In this document: piece by piece, positions 1 to 11,194 of the stretch | Layout: every line of letters begins with the position of its first letter | Numbering within the stretch: position 1 is the stretch's first letter | Assembly: GCF_000002425.4 (NCBI RefSeq) | Contig: NC_037259.1 | Span: 3,335,902 to 3,399,901, forward strand | Source: Physcomitrium patens | Lineage: Eukaryota; Streptophyta; Bryopsida; Funariales; Funariaceae | DNA length: 64,000 nt | Direction: 5' to 3' | Position numbers and translations under genes: made by a program | The notes under the pieces: model-generated | Database searches by the model: none | What the model saw: the letters and a program-made list of their open reading frames with translations, nothing else | Told to the model about the DNA's origin: nothing

Positions 1-314
1 ACCATGTGAATTAATCATCTCTATGAAGCAAAAATCTTAATATATATATATATATATATTTAGAATCTAGTATTTTATAATTAAATAATTACTATTTTTA
101 ATATTTTAAAATTATAATATATTTCTTTTGAAAAAAAATCAATCACTTTAAGTGGATGTCTTGGTCCTATTTCTATTGCAATATCTAATGTCACGTAAAA
201 TACCTTATGTCTCTTCTATAGAATAAAAGACTTATTTTATAACCTTCACCAATATTATTTGTTCATTGTTTATATTCTTTAACTTCTATACATTTGGTTT
301 AGAAATTAAGTACA

Positions 315-356
<42 letters not shown>

Positions 357-1189
357 TTTTTTGGAAAAATAAAAAGAAAGAAATTTAGTTTTAGACATGT
401 CTATGAATTAATCCAAATGTTGTTCATTGAAAGATGCAAAGTAGGATCTTGTTTTGAGATTTTAGAACTATCAATCTAAGGTTTTGGATCTTAGGCAAAG
501 AATGCATAAATAGTTGCAAGGTCTTTGTTGATTGTTGAGAATACAGAGGACATGTACAGATATTATGTCCCATTGATTTATAGTTGCTGCAAAGGTATCT
601 CTTTATTCTTACTTTTATAGTTTTGAATTGTGATGCAGATTATTATGTTGATTTTTTTACATGCATATTACTTTTGGTTCTATTTCTTGCTCCTTGTGGC
701 CTGTCCTTCAAGTGATGCACTTATAGATTTTTTAACTGCTCTATTATTATTAGAAGCTAAATCAATCTTTCACTTAGATTTTCTTATTGGTGAATAGATA
801 AAACATCAAAAGTTTGATTAACAGTAGCATAAAGTAGATATAAACTTTCAAAAGAGGATGGCATTATAGGTGGTATTCAAATAAATTGGTTTGGAATATT
901 TATTAAGTAGTATTGATGATAAAAATTGCTATATGACAAAATATCTCTTCTTTTCAATAAAATTTTTATTTGATGCTTACATGCTAGACTTAATGTATTT
1001 ATCATTGTCCTTGTGTAGGATTAATTAAATTTATTAATTTTTACTTTTACTTATTTATATTGCTCAAAGAAAAGACTAAAAGCATGTAAAGATACATATT
1101 TCACAATATTGGTGAAGAAACCAATATTATATTGATGAACAATATCGATTTATTGTAAAAAATTTTGAGTCTTCAATTTTCTTATTGTA
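1..1189. other. AT-rich flank, no gene recognised
   Basis: Very AT-rich sequence with TA microsatellites (about 43-59 and 318-352). No open frame resembles a known protein. The part closest to 1190 may hold the decayed 3' end of the neighbouring Mutator-like transposase, but I could not follow its frame reliably below about 1190, and I found no terminal inverted repeat for that transposon here. Confidence 0.6.
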
Positions 1190-2144
1190 TTTTCAAAAAA
1201 GTAAAAAAGAGAAATTTGAGCTTCTTTAAGATCTTTAGTAGAGACTTTTAAATAGGATTTTAATATTGAATGTTGATCTTCTATTCATGATATAGTAACA
1301 CTTGCAAGATGAAGTAGGTTATTTGTCCAAGCTTTAACAAATCTCTTCTTATGTGGTATTTAAGTGTTCTTTAAGTACTTAATAGATGCATGAGAAACGA
1401 TAGGAATGTATTTATTGCAAAGATTAATCCATTCCAAATTAATAAATTCTTCAAAACATGCAGTAATCACAATGGTCCAATTTGCAAGGAATGTAGACCA
1501 TTCCAACTCTACTTTGTTTAAAAATTATTTTTTACAATTTATTAACATACTTTTTATATATATTAAATATATAATAATATATTTGAAGTAGAAAATATTA
1601 ATTTAATAGTATTTATTAATACTAAATTCCTATTAACACCTATGCAAATGGGTTGAATTTCTCTATACACTTCTTGAAGTTGGATTAATGTCCAACAAAA
1701 GTAGAATTTTATTTCTTCTTGGAAAAAAGCAATACCAATGATAAATGAGGTATTGAAACTTATCATCCCTATAATATGTAATATTGGCATTTTAAATCCA
1801 TTTATTTTATGTGTGTAATCCGTGACAATGGAAAAATAGTACCTTTTTGTAAATTTAATATAACTAGAATGTGCAAAAAATAAAGAAGTAACTTTATCTA
1901 CTTGATTATAATAATAAATAAAATGATAATTAGCTCTTTATAAAGTTTATATACGACATATAATAGGTCATTTTTTAAAAAATACAATGCAATATAAATT
2001 TTGTCGCTCAATGTGAATAGTTTGAGCAATGATTTTGCTATTAGTATCACTCTCATATAAGGCAATAAAAACATTTTTTAGTAGGATGCATGCAATTAGC
2101 AATTATAAAGTTAGTTTTTTTTTGGCTACTTGCAAACAACAAGC
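1190..2144 (-). pseudogene. Mutator-like (MULE/FAR1-related) transposase, DDE and C-terminal part, decayed
   Basis: Read on the minus strand, this matches the catalytic half of plant MULE/FAR1-type transposases in the usual order. First comes a FFAHSSYIKFTKRYYF block (about 1840-1890), then DYTHKINGFKMPILHIIGM and SFNTSFIIGIAFFQEE (about 1690-1830), then PICIGVNRNLVLINTI, where the family has the P-x-VIVTDRxxALMNAI strand. Further down are YLKNT-stop-IPHKKRFVKAWTNN (about 1320-1370) and IEDQHSILKSYLKVST (about 1220-1290), equivalent to the RVEGQHAVLKSYL motif. Stops have replaced conserved residues, for example the tryptophan before IPHK. The gene does not start here: its N-terminal FAR1-like part is at 14763-15107, beyond an inserted retrotransposon. 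It is non-functional. The domain assignment comes from family knowledge of the motif order; a profile search was not possible. Confidence 0.8.
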
Positions 2145-2149
2145 AAATA
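2145..2149. repeat. Target-site duplication (left) of outer LTR element
   Basis: AAATA directly precedes the TG of the left LTR and is repeated exactly at 14692-14696 after the CA of the right LTR. Five bases is the expected Ty3/gypsy duplication size. Confidence 0.9.
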
Positions 2150-2676
2150 TGTAACAAAGCATAGATAGGATGGTTGTATTATTTACATATAATGATATGT
2201 AATTGGAGTCATTTTTGAGAAGCATTTAGAATTGAAGTTAAAATAGTGGTTCATGTAAAACCTACCATAGAACCTTCTAAAAAGACTTGACTTAAGGCAG
2301 TTATCATGGTGGAATTTACTTCTAAAATCTTTTAGAAGTATAATTATATTAGTAGGATCCACCATTAGAGATATTCTAAAAAGTTTCAAGATATTTGAAT
2401 AAAGTATAAATATGATTGACTAAGACCATTTGGAATATTCAATCAAGTATGATTTTATATTCTTTCCTCTGATAAAGTTTGGTTTTTTTATTTCATTTTA
2501 TTTAATTGTGTTAGATTTTTTTTATTCTATTCTCTTTTATTCAGTCTTATCTTTTATATTCTATTTTATTTAGTTTTTTTTTTATTTTTAGTGTAATTGA
2601 TCTTATATTGTGTTGAGATCTTTTTTGTTATGGATTTGGTAAGATTTTAGATCTTAGAGTATTTGGTCTTATTTCA
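2150..2676 (+). repeat. 5' LTR of outer element
   Basis: 527-bp LTR, starting TGTAACAAAGC and ending TTATTTCA, that pairs with 14166-14691. By eye roughly one base in six differs between the pair, so the insertion is old; I did not compute this. It contains heat-shock-element-like modules, for example GAAccTTCtaAAA at 2270-2282, one base from consensus. A TATAAATA box lies at 2405-2412, followed by T-rich sequence, as expected for a retroelement promoter. Confidence 0.9.
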
Positions 2677-2677
2677 T

Positions 2678-2691
2678 TGGTATGAGAGCAA
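2678..2691 (+). promoter_or_regulatory. Primer-binding site of outer element
   Basis: TGGTATGAGAGCAA lies one base after the 5' LTR. It differs by one base from the TGGTATCAGAGC core, complementary to the initiator Met-tRNA 3' end, that is used by most plant LTR retrotransposons. Confidence 0.8.
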
Positions 2692-2759
2692 ATGTTAGTT
2701 TGTTCTTTGGTAGTGTATAGATAGCCACCATTTAGTTGGAAGCCAATTATTGTAATCAC

Positions 2760-5362
2760 ATTGGATATTATTTTAAAGCTACAATAAGCCACTTTAAGAA
2801 GTGAGTTGGAAGAAGAAAAGGCATTACAATAGCAAAGTTAAATAAGAAAATTATTGCATAGGAGATGTGGCAGAGCAATCTTAGATGGAGACTCAGATAC
2901 AATATCTCTTAGGCTAAATAGCTACTCTACAAGGGCAAATAGAATCTTCTAAGATAAAGGAGTTGACATTTGCTAGACTTAAATTGAATAAGTGTAATAC
3001 ATACTTAGAAACCTCAAGGCAAGAAGATGTATGCCAATGGCTCTTCAACATGTGACAATACCTCTAATTATTTGGAACAAACATGAATGAAGGAATTATA
3101 TATGCTTCTAGTTATTTGAGAGGTGTATCAGTTGTTTGGTGGCAATATCAAGCTGAAAGCTATGGAACTCTAGGCAGTGTCATATTACGTATTGTCTTGC
3201 TGAAGAATGCACCAGATATGTGGCTATAGAAGGTGAGATTGTATTTTACAAGTAGCTAAGAAACTCTAATAGATTTCACCCATAGGAGAAGAATATCATC
3301 TGAATTTTAATTCAAAATTCCTAAAAACATTCTTTTTAGTAGTCTTAATCATACATAAATTCCAATTACCTTGCTACTTTTATATTTAAATAATTTAGAT
3401 TTTTCTTATAAGCCCCAATCCTAATTAGTGAGCTTTAACAAGCTGTAACATCCAATCCGACCATCCACTTGATGTGGAATTTTGCATGCAATCGTCAATA
3501 TAAGTCTTCTATATGCTCAAGAATTTTTAGCCCAATCCAACTTTCAAATTGTGAGAAAACCTCCAAAAATTGCACTAATATCACTCAGCTGCCAACTTGA
3601 AAAGTGAAGTAGAAATCCCAGCAGTGTTTTCTCCCTTTCTAACTATTAACTTTGTCTCAAAATTGGTATGTAGCTTGATCTTCAAGTCTTTTAACACCGT
3701 GCCAATTTTCACTTTAATCCAATTGATAGATCTTCAAATATCATAGAAACCCTATCCAACCTCAAACTGCCACCTTCTGAAACCCTCTTGTATTAAAAAC
3801 TAGATATCTCTAAACCATGCCATTAGATTATCACAAAATTTTGTATACACTTAGCACATCTAATAATCCAAATAGTATCAAATTTTCAACTATAGATGTT
3901 ACATCAATTGCATGAACTAGCCAAAATTACTAGCCTTAATTATATTATATAAAATCCAAATCACTGATACAAACCATGACTTCAAACAACAATTGCTAAG
4001 TCTTCAAACAATTTCCAAAAAAAATCCTTATGCCTTTGAAAAGAAATTCAAGCTAGTTCTCAAACCATATCCTCTGATCTTCAATTGAATTCCTATTTTG
4101 TCCTAAGCCGTTGTTTTAGTGGCTAGAGGTCTGATTTCAATCATGTCTCACAAACGTTCGACCCCCGGGTATCAATCTAACCTATCCTAAGGATTTTTTA
4201 GCCCAACCCTATTCTCAACTTAATCCTAGTACCAACTATAGTAATTATTTACTTCTTCTAACCTGATTTTATTAATTTATGGTCATTCTAAAGTAGTAGA
4301 AGAGTCTTTATAATCTTGAAGGTAAAATTACTAACTAACCTTCAACTTACTAACTATTAAGATAAGAAAATAATCTAAAAGACTTTTATAAAAGCCATGT
4401 TTAGATACCTCAAATTATAATTGAGCTAAGATAATTAGATATTAATTAGAAATTTAATTTTAATTATAATTTCACTATATAGTCGTATTACATCACGATA
4501 GTGGATTTAGTGACTATGAAGAGTTTGAGACCAAGCTTAGGAGTCAATTTTGGCCCATCAATGCAAAAAAGTTAGCACAAGATCAGTTAGCTAATCTTAC
4601 ATAATCCAAATTAGTTTAAGATTATGTCTCCTGATTTAAATTCTTATGTTTTTAAATTGACAATGTTTCAGAGGTAGAAATGATGGATCAGTTTGTATAA
4701 GGATTGAAACCTATGGTCCAACAAGAAGTGAATTTAATAAATCCACAAACATTTGAAGAGGTAGTTAGGATTGTAGAGAGGGTCGATACTATAGATTTTA
4801 GAAATTATAGAGTATGACCTATAACATAGAGTCCTATGCGACTAACCAATATTATAGCGTAACAATCAATGCCAATGGAGATTGATGCTCTGGAAGAACC
4901 ATTGACACGACAAAGATGAAAATTATTGGCGCTAAATGCATTGCACTTTTATTATCAAGAACCAAACCATCAAATCAAAAACCATCCAAAATATCAAAGT
5001 TCAAATACCAAAAAATTACAACGGATCTACAAGCTTGAGGGCTAATAAGTTGATAAAAAAGTAGAGTAGGAAAATAAGGCTCCCTAATACAAATACTGAG
5101 GGCCAATATTAGAGACAGTTGTTATTTCTTAGGGACAAATAGCAAGACTTTGAACAACTATTAGAAGGGTCGACTAAGAGGACAACCATGTCAAATGCTT
5201 ATAGATTGCAGCTCTACAAAAAATTGCATCTTGACCACAATTACCAACTGACTTGAGATTAAAACAAAGGTGATTAAAAGAAGGAGTATATATTTAGTAA
5301 ATAATCAAGAAAATATATTCAGTGAGATAAGTAAAGAAGAAATCCTAAAGCTAAGTGACACC
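2760..5362 (+). pseudogene. gag remnant of outer element
   Basis: This plus-strand region between primer site and inner insertion aligns by eye with the equivalent part of the inner copy (about 6030-7340). Shared stretches include the one around 3040-3160 versus 6290-6420, and GAGTTTGAGACCAAG at about 4520 versus the matching run at about 6470. It occupies the gag/protease position but has no usable open frame. About 1.3 kb of unrelated sequence (3175-4497) separates the two halves. The assignment as gag rests on position in the element, since I could not identify a zinc knuckle. Confidence 0.6.
3175..4497. mobile_element. Foreign ~1.3-kb block inside outer gag
   Basis: Aligning the outer copy with the inner copy shows that this block is absent from the inner one. 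AGTG occurs at both edges (just before the block and again at about 4498-4501), as a short target duplication would. The block is less AT-rich than its surroundings in places, for example ACCCCCGGGT near 4165, and has no open frame I can name. It could be a solo LTR or a non-autonomous element. The exact ends are uncertain by several bases. Confidence 0.55.
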
Positions 5363-5367
5363 TATGC
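5363..5367. repeat. Target-site duplication (left) of inner LTR element
   Basis: TATGC before the TG of the inner left LTR is repeated exactly at 11190-11194 after the inner right LTR. Joining the two flanks restores a continuous match to the inner copy around 7325-7350, which confirms the empty-site structure. Confidence 0.93.
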
Positions 5368-5948
5368 TGTAATAGGATATAGATAAGATATTTGTATTAT
5401 TGACACATAAGGATAGATAATTGTAATCATATTTGAGAAGTTATGGAAGTTCTTAGAATTAGGGCTAGGTTAGTGGATTATATAGGATCCACCATGGAAT
5501 ATTCTAAAAAGAGCTCATGGCAATTATATAAGTGGAATCCACTATAGAACTTCTTAGAAAAGGCTTCGGATGGTTATCTAGGCAGGATCTATCATAGAAC
5601 CTTCTAAAAAGAATTTAGGGTGGTTATCTAAGTGGGATCCATCATCTAAGAACATTCTAGAAAGTCTAGGGTCGTAAAATAAAGTATAAATAAGACTGAG
5701 TAGGGCCTTTTTGGCATTTGGTTAGGTATGGCTTTGGACCTTCTCTCTTTATAAAATTTGATTTTGCATCTTCATGTTTAATTCTATTTTGTTTTATATT
5801 CATTTACAAAGTTTTATCTTTTGTATCATATTCTATTTAGTTTTCTTTAGTTTTATTTTAGTCTATTTTGTCTTATTTTGTGATAAGAATTTATGTTATT
5901 GTGGATTAAAAGAGTTTTAGACTCTCAAGAAAGAGTAGTCTTGTTTCA
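5368..5948 (+). repeat. 5' LTR of inner element with four ~50-bp units
   Basis: Starts TGTAATAGGATA and ends TTGTTTCA. Four tandem units start near 5485, 5533, 5584 and 5635 (period about 50 bp), each with a GGATCC-like box followed by a GAAnnTTC-type module. The last module, at 5650-5662, is a perfect GAAnnTTCnnGAA. A TATAAATA box follows at 5685-5692. Confidence 0.9.
5650..5662 (+). promoter_or_regulatory. Perfect three-unit heat shock element motif in inner 5' LTR
   Basis: GAACATTCTAGAA fits the heat-shock-factor consensus nGAAnnTTCnnGAAn exactly and lies 22 bp upstream of a TATA box. It is the last of several similar modules in the LTR. Binding by a heat shock factor is inference. Confidence 0.65.
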
Positions 5949-5989
5949 TTAATATTAGAGCAAATATTAGGCTATTCTTTGGTAGTATG

Positions 5990-7450
5990 TTGATAGCCAT
6001 CAATTAATTCAAGATTAATTATTAAGGTGATACTATATACTGTCTTGAGGCTACTATGAGCTCTTGTTAAAAAATCAACTGAAAGATGAGAAGGCATTAT
6101 AATAATAGAGTTCAATGAAAAAATTATAGTATGGAAGATATGGTAGACTTATCCCAGATAGAAGCTCAAATACAACACCTCTTAGGCTAGATAGCTACTT
6201 TACAAAGATAAATAAAAGCCTCTAAGACAAGAGAGTTGACATCTAGTAGGTTGAAATTGAGTAAGTCTAGTACATACTTTCAAACTTCAAGATAAGAAGA
6301 TATATGTCAATGGCTATTCAATATGAAACAATACCTCCAACTATCTAGAGCAAATACCATTGAAAGAATTATATATGTAGCTACCTATCTGGAAGATGCA
6401 GTGGCCTTTTGGTGGCGACATTTTATTCAAAGCTATGAAGCTCAAAGTAGATTTTGTGAGTAGAATGAATTTGAGACCAAGTTTACAAATCAATTTTGGC
6501 CCATCAATATGAAAAAGATAGCATGCGATCAGTTGATAAATCTTACACAATTTAGGTCTATATAAGATTATGTCTCTTGATTCAAGTCTCTATATTTCTA
6601 AATTAGTAATATTTTAGAGGCAAAGATGATAGATTGATTTCTATAAGGTTTGAAACTTGAGGTCCAAAAAAAGGTGGAACTAAGGGATCCACAAATACTT
6701 GAAGAAGTAATTAGGATTGTAGAGACGGTCGATACTATGAATTTCAGGAATTATGGAATAAGACCTATGGTACGAAGTCTTATGTTGCTATCTTATACTA
6801 TGGCACAATAACCAATCCCAATGAAGATTGATGCCCCACAAGAATCTTTGACACGACAAAGACAACAAATATTGGTATAAAAGAGATTAAGTTTTTATAG
6901 TCAAGAGCCAAGCTATCACATTGAAGGTTGTCCAAAACATCTAAATTCAATCTCAAACAAAATAAAGTGGATTCATAGTATCAAGATTCACCAAATCGAT
7001 AATTAGACAAAGTAGAGAAACAAGACTTCCTAATAAAGGCATTAAAGGTCAATACTAGGAATAGTTATTATTTTTAAAAACAAATAGCATAGCCTTGGAT
7101 GACTATAAAAAAAAAGTTGATTAGTGCATCTAATGGAACTATTAAGAAAACAGCTATATTGAGTGCTTATAGATTGTGGCTCTACAGAAAATTACATCTT
7201 GATTGAAATTACCAATTGACTTGACATTAAAATTAATATAATCAAATGAGAGAGTATATATCTTATAGATGATTGAGAGAATGTATTAAGTGAGACATGT
7301 GAAGAAAAAACCTTGAAATTAACTAACACTTATGTCTTAAGAAAGAAGTTTAAGGAACCAAAGCTAAGATATGATGTTATCTTTGGTATATTATGGCTAA
7401 ACATGAAAAATAAGTAAGTTGATTAAGTAGCAAAGATAGTTTCGTATTGT
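5990..7450 (+). pseudogene. gag/protease-region remnant of inner element
   Basis: Parallels the outer copy (2720-5362 then 11195-11300) along its length, including the shared CTAACACTTATGTCTTAAG-type stretch near 7330. Numerous stops break every frame. No protease active site is recognisable. The region ends where alignment with the outer element is lost, near 7450-7470. Confidence 0.6.
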
Positions 7451-7469
7451 GATTCCACTACTATATATT

Positions 7470-8112
7470 TTGTAAGATGTTTAATGAATTTTAAGTTTGA
7501 ATAAAGAAGATATTGGAAGTTGAAGTCAGCACTTAAAACCTAAAGGTAGTAAGTGATCCAATTTTCTTGTGCTTGTATTTTGAGCTATATCTTAAGCAAT
7601 TTGACAAGATTTTGCCTCAAAATTTCTAAAAATATATATAATCATGTTAATAAAATTTTTATATAAATTTTGTAGCATTTAAATATTAGATTTTTTGAGT
7701 ATGAAGAAAATAGTGCTTGGATGCTTGTAAGTTAGGGTTTAGAGAAACTTCTAGGGTTTCTAAGATGTCAAAAGATTCATAGCAAATTTATAATTTATTT
7801 ATTTTGTAATAAAGCTTAAGAGTAATAGGTACATTATATATAAATTTGATAAAAATTAAATAGTTGGATCAAGAGATATGCATTTTTAAAGTACAAGAAG
7901 AAGAAATTCTTTATGGGAAAAATATATTTTGAAGGATTTTGCTATAATTTGAGTATTTTATATAAAGTGAAGAGGTTTTGAGAGCCAAGACTTTGTATAT
8001 AAGTTAAAGGCGGAATAAATCACTTATTTAAGCTTAGCTAATAAGTTAAAACTAAACTCTCTACAACTAGATATCCTATGTATTTTCAAATTGTAAATCA
8101 CACTACACAATA
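7470..8112. other. Unrelated block replacing protease/RT N-terminus in inner element
   Basis: Between about 7470 and 8112 the inner copy does not align with the outer one. The outer copy has about 530 bp here (11310-11845) encoding the RT N-terminal half. Alignment resumes at GATCTTCTTAATTAACTTC (8112-8130). The block is AT-rich with no recognisable coding content. It may be a mobile insertion combined with a deletion, or a sequence carried from another subfamily. Confidence 0.5.
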
Positions 8113-9250
8113 ACACGTGGGTGATCTTCTTAATTAACTTCTAGGTGGGACCATCTTAAAGAAATTGGATCTTTGGAATAGATATTGATAGACACCTATT
8201 GCAAAAGAAAATATTAAAAAGATGGCATTTCATATGCATTATATACATTTCAAATGACTTGTTTTATCTTTTTCTTCACCAATGCTCTAGCCTCTTTCAT
8301 TGATCACATAAAAAATTTATTTTGGGACCTTTTGAATAAGTATGTAGTTATTTTTATTGATGATATCTTTGTGTATAGTAAAACCTCTAAGGAGCATGAG
8401 TGCAATGCCAGCTATAAGATAGTTCCTACTATTCAAGTAATTAAGATGTGAACTTTCGAAGTTGGAAGTCATTTTTTTTGGGCATGTAATATCTTCTAAA
8501 GACATCTGCATCGAGTAGGATAAACTGAAAGTGGTAAAGGATTGGCCAACCTCCAAAGATGCTCTTAAAGTCTACTCATTCTTAGGCCTTGTTGGAAACT
8601 ATTATTATTTTTTTTGGCAATTTGTACACATTGCTACCTCATTGATAAACCATCTGAGAAGTATTCTTTATTTAAATGGAAACTAGAGCAACAAAGTACC
8701 TTTGATAGGTTGAAAGAGATATTCACTATTCTTCTAACATTACAACCGTATATTCTCAATCTTCTTTAAATACTTGACTTTGATGCTTTCGACTTTGCTA
8801 TTGGAGCAATTCTTCAATAAAACTTTGTTAGGGGCCTTCAATCCTTAGTGTATGAATCATGCAAGCTTAAAAGGGCAGAGTGCAATTATTTTGCATATAA
8901 TTGATAGCAATTAGTGATTGTATATACCACAAAGGTATAGTGACACTATCCATTGGAAAAGCTAGTGATTGTTTGGACTGACCATTGATTCTTGCTACAT
9001 GATTTATATGTAAAAAATATGAAATCATGACATCATAACTAAGAAGAACAATTGTAGCTTTTTGACATTTAGCTTAAGTACAAGCAATGGTGATAATATA
9101 TTATGCCAAATAGCTTATCATAGAGACCAAACTTTAAGATTGAATTAGAGGATAAGGAAAAAGTCGCTACTAATAGTAATATCATCTCAAACCTAACCAA
9201 AGTCTATACATCAAGTTGCTTATTTTAAGATGATTAGTGATTGACTGAAG
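8113..9250 (+). pseudogene. Reverse transcriptase (C-terminal half) and RNase H remnant, inner element
   Basis: The frame at 8254-8451 reads FFFTNALASFIDHI, then KYVVIFIDDIFVYSKTSKEHE, equivalent to the FGLTNAPATFM and VVVFIDDILVYSK blocks of gypsy RT. The catalytic pair appears as IDD, compared with the FVDD/YLDD of active elements. Downstream, around 8575-8600, is SFLGLVGNYY, matching the RT-RNase H linker (RSFLGLxNYYRRF). Past that point, stops and frame changes are frequent. Not functional. Confidence 0.88.
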
Positions 9251-9359
9251 GTAGGCAATGTATAGTATCAAAATTATAATCTTAATGATGGCTTATTCTA
9301 TTTTAAGAAATAAAATTATATACTTCAAAATATTATATTTTAGACTTATATACTTCAAA

Positions 9360-10330
9360 AGGGACATAATATTCTAATGTCTAGATACCTAAGGTGAAAA
9401 AAGACTCTAGAACGGATCTCATAGACATGATTTTGAGTAGGTTTGGATTGTGATGTTCAAATTTTTATTTGCTCCTATGAGTCATGTCAACATAACAAAG
9501 CATACAATGTAGTATCTCTTAGACTATTGTAGCCAATTTCACTACCTACGGCATGTTGGAAGCAGGTGACTATAGATCTCATTATGTGTTTGACATAAAT
9601 ACCTTATAATCACATAGTAATTGTAATCTTTGTGGAATGATTCTTAAAGCAACTTCACTTGGCCACAATGCATTAAGATATTAATCCCTCAACACTTATA
9701 TGACTTTTCTTTGATATTGTCTTTCGTCACCATGGATTACGTTGTGTCATTATTTTAGATCAAAATCCATGCTTCACTAGAAGTTTTTGGTAAGCTTTAT
9801 TCAAGCTATTGGGCACACAAATTGTCATATTTATAGCCTTCCATCCTCAAGTAAATAGACATATGAAGCATATAAATCGTACCTTGGAAGATATGTTAGG
9901 AGCATTTGTAGTAGTTCATCATAAAGACTAGGATGAATATTTGACGTCTTTGGAGTTTGCTTACAATGATAATATTCAAGCAAGTATCCATCATTTAATA
10001 TTTTTTTTTAATACTCAATATTTGATTATGCTAGCAACTCTTTATTGTTGTATTAATACTAATAACCTAAGAATAGAGGAATTTATATAATAGCTTATAA
10101 TGGCATTATAAGAGACATGGCATTGCCTCCCTACTACATAAAATTGACAAAAGTAATATGCAGATAACCATCGGCAACACAAGACCTTCTGAAAAGATGA
10201 TTAGGTATTACTTTTCAATGCCAATTTATTATTTGCTACATCAATCCAAATATGAAAACTAGCACCTTAATGGCTTGGATCTTTTTACATTTTTATAGTG
10301 ATTTTGTATATTATTTTAAGCTTTCGCTAC
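9360..10330 (+). pseudogene. Integrase remnant, inner element
   Basis: The plus-strand translation keeps the integrase order: CWKQVTIDLIMCL (family WEQVSMDFI, first catalytic D), FFDIVFRHHGLRCVIILDQNP (family LHGLPxSIVSDRDP, second D), FTRSFW, ALFKLLGTQ, AFHPQVNRHMKHINRTLED (family AFHPQTDGQTERVNRTLED) and EFAYNDNIQASIH. In-frame stops interrupt several blocks and the catalytic E context is eroded. This is clear Ty3/gypsy integrase ancestry but a dead copy. Confidence 0.9.
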
Positions 10331-10439
10331 ATATTTGGATCCATCTAGTCTTCCATATTTTGTATTTGAAGGAATTTTATACTAAGCCAAAGTACTTTTT
10401 GGATTGACATCAACCACCACCACTAGTAGTTGTATTTGA

Positions 10440-10600
10440 TGACCAATAAGTATATGAAGTATTAGCATTTTGGAACATTGCTACCTTTGTCTTAGTAGCA
10501 GACATCTACAACTTTAGTACAAAATTCATTAGAAAGGTTATCCTATCTAAGATGCAACGTAAGAACCTACACAAAACCTTATCTATTACTAAGAGACAAT
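10440..10600 (+). pseudogene. Chromodomain remnant, inner element
   Basis: Follows the integrase tail and a proline/histidine-rich linker. It corresponds base for base to the better-preserved outer chromodomain at 13950-14100 (YEV-x-ILEH motif start). A C-terminal chromodomain identifies the element as a chromovirus; in living relatives it guides integration towards particular chromatin. This copy is broken by stops. Confidence 0.75.
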
Positions 10601-10642
10601 TTGGAGATACCATCAAGAGCAAAACAAGGATGTTTTGTATTA

Positions 10643-10656
10643 GTGGAGGGAGATTA
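10643..10656 (+). promoter_or_regulatory. Polypurine tract, inner element
   Basis: GTGGAGGGAGATTA directly precedes the right LTR, where plus-strand synthesis is primed. The outer copy has a similar purine-rich GTAGAGGGATATTAG at about 14151-14165. Confidence 0.75.
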
Positions 10657-10658
10657 AC

Positions 10659-11189
10659 TATAATAGGATATACATAAGATATTTATATTGTTGATATATA
10701 GAGATAGATAGTTGGAACCATGTTTGAAAAGTTATGGAAGTTCCTAGAATTGAGACTAGGTTAGTAGATTTTTAGGAGCCACCATATAACATTCTATAAA
10801 GAATTTAGGATGGTTATATAGATGGGATCTATAATAGAACCTTCTAAAAAGAGTTTAAGATTGTTATTTAAGTAAAATCCATCATCTATGAATATTTTAG
10901 AAAGTCTAGGATAGTAAAATAAAGTATAAATAGAACTGACCATGGCCTTTTGGAAATTTAGTCAAGTATATTTCTTGATCTTTTTTCTTAGTAAACTTTG
11001 ATTTTGTATCTTCTTATTTAGTTCTATTTTGTTTTATTTTAATTTACATAGTTTTGTCTTTTATGTCCTATTTTTTTTTAATTTTGTTTATTTTTTTTCT
11101 TGTCTATTTTGTCCAATTTTGTAATGAGATTTTATCTTGTTGTAGATTAAAAGAGTCTTAGACTTTCAAGAAAAATTGGTCTTATTTCA
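10659..11189 (+). repeat. 3' LTR of inner element, three ~50-bp units
   Basis: Pairs with 5368-5948 but is 50 bp shorter, having three rather than four tandem modules. It begins TA instead of TG. It retains GAAccTTCtaAAA at 10837-10849 and a TATAAATAG box near 10925. Confidence 0.9.
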
Positions 11190-11194
11190 TATGC
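11190..11194. repeat. Target-site duplication (right) of inner element
   Basis: TATGC, identical to 5363-5367. Confidence 0.93.

Larger units (their letters stand above)
5368..11189 (+). mobile_element. Inner Ty3/gypsy chromovirus nested in outer copy
   Basis: A 5.8-kb LTR element of the same family and orientation as its host element. It has 581- and 531-bp LTRs (TG...CA and TA...CA ends), a degenerate primer site, a gag-like region, the C-terminal half of RT, RNase H, integrase, chromodomain and polypurine tract, and a perfect TATGC target duplication. All frames carry stops. The protease and the first half of RT are missing, and about 640 bp of unrelated sequence (about 7470-8112) stands in their place. 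By eye the LTR pair differs at roughly one base in six, apart from one tandem unit present only in the left LTR. It must be younger than the outer element, since it sits inside it. Confidence 0.93.
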
